From contig NZ_PZZP01000001.1 of assembly GCF_003046315.1 (NCBI RefSeq), positions 806,001 through 870,000 on the forward strand: DNA of 64,000 bases, given 5' to 3'. Below the pieces are notes generated by a model that was not told the origin of the DNA, made no database searches, and saw only the letters and a list, made by a program, of their open reading frames with translations. Numbering within the stretch: the first letter of the stretch is position 1; each line of letters begins with the position of its first letter. Origin of the DNA: Desmospora activa DSM 45169 (GTDB lineage Bacteria; Bacillota; Bacilli; Thermoactinomycetales; DSM-45169). Below, one piece after another: positions 60,261 to 64,000 of the stretch. The translations under genes and the position numbers were made by a program.

Positions 60261-61628
60261 TCATCCTCTCACAGAAATTTTATCGGGGCTGGTTTGTTTG
60301 GATCGACCAAATTGTTGAAAGACATTGCGTTCAAAAACAGGGTAGACTTCCCGCCCGGCTAAGGAGTTGATGATGACGGCGTTGCGATGGGCACCTAAGC
60401 CCAGATCGGGAGCGCCGACGCCGTGGGTGTGCAGATCGCCGTTTTGGATGTAGATGTGGTTGTCCGTCTTGATGTTTAAATTCAACCGGTAGTCGGCATT
60501 GATGATATATCGCTCGTTATCGTCCCACTGAATCAAGGGGCGTAGGTTGGTGATGCAATCCGGAATCCGGTGTGCATAGCCGGTAGCCAGGATCACCACA
60601 TCTGTCTCATGGAAAAAGAGCTCAGGGTGATCCCGGTGCTGGCATTGGAGTCGATAGCGTCCTTCACCGTCGTCGATGCGCTCAATCGTTTCAATGGCGG
60701 TGTGAGACAACAAACGGGCGGGAAGCGGGCGTCCGCCGACGGTTCGTTCATACAGAAGTTCGTAGATGTCGCTGATGGTGGAAGCGCTGATTCCTTTGTA
60801 AAGCAGATCCTGTTTGGCCAACGTGGTATCCCGTTGTTGTTGTGTCAGCGAGTGAAAATGGCGGATATAATCCGGTGAAAAATGTTCCAATCCCAATTTG
60901 GAGTACTCCATTGGGAAAAAGCCGGGAGAGCGGGTAAACCAGTCGAGGCGATAGCCGTGCTCTTCCTGCTGCTGTAACAAGGTGTAAAAGACTTCGGCGG
61001 CGCTCTGGCCGGAGCCGACGACGGTAATAGAGTGAGCCTGTCGACAACGTTCCCAGCGATCCAAAAAATGAGCAGAATGAAACACATCTATCGTGGGCAA
61101 ATGAGCAAAACGCGGATTTACCTGGGGTACGCTACCGACACCCAGTACCAGATTTCGGGCGCGATAGATGGTGTGGATTTTGGTTTGGATGTTGACCGCT
61201 TCTACGCGGTAGTGGCTTTCTTCTCCGGCGTTGATCCATTCGATGTCAACCACTTTTTGTCCAAAGCGGCAGGTGTGTAGCTGTTCTGACACCCAGCGAC
61301 AATAATGATCATACTCCCGCCTAGGGATGTGGAAGCGCTCCAGGAAGTAAAAGTGGTAGAGACGTCGCTGCTCCTTTAAGTAGTTGATGAAGCTGTATGG
61401 GCTGGTGGGATCGGCCATGGTAACCAAGTCGGCTAAAAAGGGAACTTGCAACGTGGTCCCTTCCAGCAACAATCCGGGATGCCAGGAAAAACAGGACTTT
61501 TGCTCCAAAAACAAGGCGTCGATCTCCGGAGCCGCTTTTAACATGGCGGCTAGACTTAAGTTAAAAGGGCCGATGCCGACGCCGATCAGATCGAAAACCG
61601 TTTCCTGCTCGCGTTGTCGATCAATCAT
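60261..61628 (-). CDS. N6-lysine/diamine N-monooxygenase (IucD/RhbE/SidA family)
   Basis: 455 aa flavin-dependent N-hydroxylating monooxygenase. FAD motif IGVGIGPFNLSLAAML (~13-28), NADPH motif VVGSGQSAAEVFYTLL (~205-220), ATGYAHRIP late in the chain. It hydroxylates the terminal amine of lysine, ornithine, or a diamine such as 1,3-diaminopropane to give the hydroxamate nitrogen. ATG 61628 lies 8 nt after AGGGAG; the upstream GTG 61637 abuts that site. It overlaps the acetyltransferase gene by 8 bp. The gene order (after the acetyltransferase and before IucC-like) is the rhb order. Confidence 0.92.
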   Translation of the reverse strand: MIDRQREQETVFDLIGVGIGPFNLSLAAMLKAAPEIDALFLEQKSCFSWHPGLLLEGTTLQVPFLADLVTMADPTSPYSFINYLKEQRRLYHFYFLERFHIPRREYDHYCRWVSEQLHTCRFGQKVVDIEWINAGEESHYRVEAVNIQTKIHTIYRARNLVLGVGSVPQVNPRFAHLPTIDVFHSAHFLDRWERCRQAHSITVVGSGQSAAEVFYTLLQQQEEHGYRLDWFTRSPGFFPMEYSKLGLEHFSPDYIRHFHSLTQQQRDTTLAKQDLLYKGISASTISDIYELLYERTVGGRPLPARLLSHTAIETIERIDDGEGRYRLQCQHRDHPELFFHETDVVILATGYAHRIPDCITNLRPLIQWDDNERYIINADYRLNLNIKTDNHIYIQNGDLHTHGVGAPDLGLGAHRNAVIINSLAGREVYPVFERNVFQQFGRSKQTSPDKISVRG

Positions 61629-62187
61629 AAGTACCACTCCCTACAAACGTGTCGCGGTAGCAGAACATCAAGGCCGCCCGCTTGTCCGGCAATTGGATTT
61701 CCTGTTGAAAACGGAACCCGCACTTGGTAAAGAGATGGATCATTTTGTCGTTGCGGATGTCCGGTTCCGCCACTACTTTTTGTGTCTCTTGATGTTCAAA
61801 CAGCCAAGCGGTCATCGTTTGCAACAGCGGCAGGGCGTACCCTTTTCCCAGATACGAAGGGGGACCGATTAGGAGGTGGATGCCTTGATCATCGGGATGG
61901 ACGTCATAGTATTTACCCAGGATGTCGTCTTTGGCCCAATACGTTTCCCAATAACTCATGGGAACACCGTCGAGAGAACCGATGTGCAACGATTGGTGGG
62001 TATCGGCCAAAAAGGTTTGCAAATGCTTGCGATAGCGATCCAGTGGAATATTCAAGTCCCAGAAAGGAATCACATGGAATTGGTGCATCCATTGATGAAG
62101 TCGTTCCAGATCTCGCTCCAGCTCCACGGGACGAAAGGCGATCCGCTTGCCGATGGTGGGGTGAAAGCGCTCATAGTGACCGCTCAT
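61621..62187 (-). CDS. Siderophore N-acetyltransferase, RhbD/IucB-like (GNAT)
   Basis: 188 aa. Acetylates the N-hydroxy-amine to form the hydroxamate arm. Family motifs: RLHQWMHQFHVIPFWDLN (~28), SYWETYWAKDDILGKYYD (~77), GIHLLIGPPSYLGKGYALPLL (in parts; acetyl-CoA loop) and VVAEPDIRNDKMIHLFTKCGFRF (in parts). The length is close to RhbD (~196 aa) and much shorter than E. coli IucB (~315 aa). ATG 62187 directly preceded by AGGGAAGAG; an earlier in-frame ATG at 62217 overlaps the previous gene. Confidence 0.9.
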   Translation of the reverse strand: MSGHYERFHPTIGKRIAFRPVELERDLERLHQWMHQFHVIPFWDLNIPLDRYRKHLQTFLADTHQSLHIGSLDGVPMSYWETYWAKDDILGKYYDVHPDDQGIHLLIGPPSYLGKGYALPLLQTMTAWLFEHQETQKVVAEPDIRNDKMIHLFTKCGFRFQQEIQLPDKRAALMFCYRDTFVGSGTYD

Positions 62188-62197
62188 CTCTTCCCTA

Positions 62198-64000
62198 TCA
62201 GGGGTTTTCGATTTCAAGGTTGGTCACCGCTCCTTTCAAAAGAGGGTTGTTGATGGGGACGTAGACGGACTGGCTTTCCATCGGTCCGATCAGTTCATCC
62301 ATCTCATACAGCCGGGTCAACAGGTTTGCCTTACAGGGAAGGCGTTCCTCATCAAGCAGGCTGTAGATTAACCGGGAAGGCTCCCGGTTATGGGGCAAAA
62401 GTTGAGTCAACGTTTCCCGCAATTCCGCCAACAGGACTTGTTCCTTTACCAGCCCGGCGGTGCCGAAGCCGTTGATCAGCCCCACAAGATGATTGAGGAA
62501 GAAGTAATAGCGGAGCCGCTCATCGGCGACGGCATCGTTGCAGCGGGTATCGCTTTTTTCGTTGATGCCCGGCAGTAGCCGCTTCAGCCGCTCAAAAGTA
62601 GATTCGCAGTAGTAGTAGCCTTGGTTGTCACGATAGTAGAAGTGGACGGGATAGCCGTTATCCAGTTTGATAAGGCTGTTTTGTTGGTGGGCTTCTAAGG
62701 CGATTCCGTATTCCAGATACAACCACATGATGGGCTGAAACGAAAGGGTAAGATAACGACGGAACCAATCGCGGCTCACTTCCTGGGTTGAACGCCCTTC
62801 CTGAGCAGCCAAGGATTGAATGATATGGGCCAGACGCGACTTTTCCCCGGCAGGATGATCCTGACACAGCCCGGCGATCAGGGTGACGTTACGTCCGGCG
62901 TCTCCTTGAAAGGGGTTGTGACGCAGGCTTAGTTCAAAACCGGACTCTTCTTTATCGGGATCGATCAAAGTGAGATAGGCAGGATCTTCGATGATGGAAA
63001 ACCCGGGGAAGGCAGTACGCATTTTTTCTCCGATTTCGGTTTGCAGCAAGCGGGAGACTTCCACTCCCCGCTCCAGCTCTTTTCGCTTGTTGAGGCGAAG
63101 GGAGTTGGTGATTTTGATCGAGACGGAGCTCTTCAACATAAAATCAGCCTCGGGATGGTACAACGTGCGTAAGGAAGAGGTGGCATAATAAGGCCTTCCT
63201 TGGGGACCGAGATCCTTTAGGAGCCCATCGACAATCCAGCGTTGGGTTTGCGGTTGTTGCAGCAGATGATGCGCTTGTTGTGGATGAAGGGGAAGCAGAC
63301 TGTAATCAGACTGCTGGCAATAGGTCGTTTTTAAGTCGTCGGACAGTTGCGGGTCCGCCAGCAATTCCCGCTTGATCAGTTGCGTGGCGGATAAGGAGCG
63401 GGTGGAATCCTCCCGCACAATCAAGTGATGGGCGGCGAAGAGATGAAGGGGAAAGGCCCCCTTTAACTCCGGTGCATAGCGGGACTGTTCGCTATCGGAT
63501 AAGCCTTGTCTGCTTTTGGGAGTGGGATGCAACAAATGGCCTAACAGTAGGGACTGTTCCGCATCGAGGAAGTGAAAAGGATAGCGATACAGCTGTTTCT
63601 CATCTACTTGACGCGCGGAGAGGTAGGATGCGAGTTGGTTGTTGCTTTGAATGACGCGCTCGATCAGATCGACGGGAAAGTGATCCAATGACCGATCCAG
63701 TGCCAATTCCTTGGTCAGCAGGGTAGTCAGGGTGACCATATCCAGTGGCAGAAAGCGGTCAGAGCCGCTTTCTCTATATTGGAACGGAAACAGAAATTGA
63801 TGCCGTTCCGTCGCTGACCAATAGCGGAGCGGGGCCACAATTTCCAGGCCGTGATGGGGCAACGGGACACGCGCGGCTTTGCCGATGGGAGAGACGGAAA
63901 GAATGGAAGAGATGGGATTGTCCACTTCTAAGCCGTGTTGTTCCAACCAATGCACATTGCCGGTTTCTTTTAGATAGCAATTGAAAAAACTTTGCATGGT
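62198..64000 (-). CDS. IucA/IucC-family NIS synthetase, RhbC/IucA-like (5' end probably outside window)
   Basis: At least 600 aa. First synthetase of the operon, expected to join citrate to one hydroxamate arm. Motifs: SFFNCYLKETGNVHWLEQH, PLHPQQAHHLL (ATP site), SVSIKITNSLRLNKRKELERG in parts, EAHQQNSLIKLDNGYPVHFYYRDN in parts, with the HQQN ATP-binding loop. The first visible methionine codon is 63997-63995, but the family usually has 15-20 residues before SFxNCYL and the codon before it (ACC) keeps the frame open to the edge. So I treat it as 5'-partial. Its promoter and any Fur box lie outside the window. Confidence 0.88.
   Translation of the reverse strand, partial: TMQSFFNCYLKETGNVHWLEQHGLEVDNPISSILSVSPIGKAARVPLPHHGLEIVAPLRYWSATERHQFLFPFQYRESGSDRFLPLDMVTLTTLLTKELALDRSLDHFPVDLIERVIQSNNQLASYLSARQVDEKQLYRYPFHFLDAEQSLLLGHLLHPTPKSRQGLSDSEQSRYAPELKGAFPLHLFAAHHLIVREDSTRSLSATQLIKRELLADPQLSDDLKTTYCQQSDYSLLPLHPQQAHHLLQQPQTQRWIVDGLLKDLGPQGRPYYATSSLRTLYHPEADFMLKSSVSIKITNSLRLNKRKELERGVEVSRLLQTEIGEKMRTAFPGFSIIEDPAYLTLIDPDKEESGFELSLRHNPFQGDAGRNVTLIAGLCQDHPAGEKSRLAHIIQSLAAQEGRSTQEVSRDWFRRYLTLSFQPIMWLYLEYGIALEAHQQNSLIKLDNGYPVHFYYRDNQGYYYCESTFERLKRLLPGINEKSDTRCNDAVADERLRYYFFLNHLVGLINGFGTAGLVKEQVLLAELRETLTQLLPHNREPSRLIYSLLDEERLPCKANLLTRLYEMDELIGPMESQSVYVPINNPLLKGAVTNLEIENP

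Overview
The window is chromosomal DNA of a spore-forming Gram-positive bacterium. The gene order is close to that of the Bacillus subtilis block ysmB-racE-gerM-rph-ysnA-ysnB ... tig-clpX-lonB-lonA-ysxC-hemAXCDBL-spoVID-ysxE-valS-folC-comC-spoIIB-maf-radC-mreBCD-minCD. The moderate-to-high GC feel, frequent GTG/TTG starts, a squalene-hopene-type cyclase and an actinomycete-like FemX plus alanine-racemase-like pair point to a Thermoactinomycetaceae-type organism (Kroppenstedtia/Desmospora/Melghirimyces-like). That placement is inference from gene content, not from a search.

Layout. Positions 1-2.9 kb hold the end of an Eis-like acetyltransferase, a YlmA-like ATPase (minus strand), a DUF441 membrane protein and a MarR regulator. 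From 3.1 to 7.5 kb: murI, gerM, rph, rdgB, a YfcE-type phosphodiesterase and tRNA-Arg(TCT). From 7.6 to 19.7 kb: protein quality control (tig, clpP, clpX, lonB, lonA), interrupted by a FemX/alanine-racemase-like pair, then engB/ysxC and ddl. From 19.7 to 26.0 kb: a minus-strand methionine aminopeptidase, a LiaS/NarX-like sensor kinase with its regulator, and a minus-strand ABC importer of the SsuABC/ThiXYZ class. From 26.2 to 33.0 kb: the haem operon hemA-X-C-D-B-(110-aa unknown)-L. From 33.1 to 36.2 kb: the spore-coat genes spoVID and ysxE plus small ORFs. From 36.2 to 42.1 kb: a T-box leader with valS, then folC and murC. From 42.2 to 48.7 kb, genes that interrupt the Bacillus order: a BCCT transporter, a Sco lipoprotein, ecsAB and shc. 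From 48.7 to 56.4 kb: a comC-like peptidase, spoIIB, maf, radC, mreBCD and minCD. After minD the synteny ends: a WYL regulator, a DinB-fold protein and, on the minus strand, an NIS siderophore operon that runs off the right edge.

How the genes work together. Three programmes dominate: cell-wall growth and division (murI, ddl, murC, femX/alr-like, mreBCD, minCD, maf), sporulation (gerM, lonB, spoVID, ysxE, spoIIB, probably shc) and tetrapyrrole synthesis from glutamyl-tRNA to uroporphyrinogen III. Promoter-like sites resembling SigE sites precede gerM and spoVID, and a SigF-like site precedes lonB, matching the compartment expected from B. subtilis.

Points that stand out: an 11-bp hairpin that buries the radC ribosome binding site; a three-tier inverted repeat before lonB; an unknown 110-aa protein inside the hem operon; a terminator-like hairpin between hemX and hemC; and siderophore genes in the rhbCDEF (schizokinen/rhizobactin) order rather than the iucABCD order. 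I saw no CRISPR array, no insertion sequence, no rRNA and no clear prophage.
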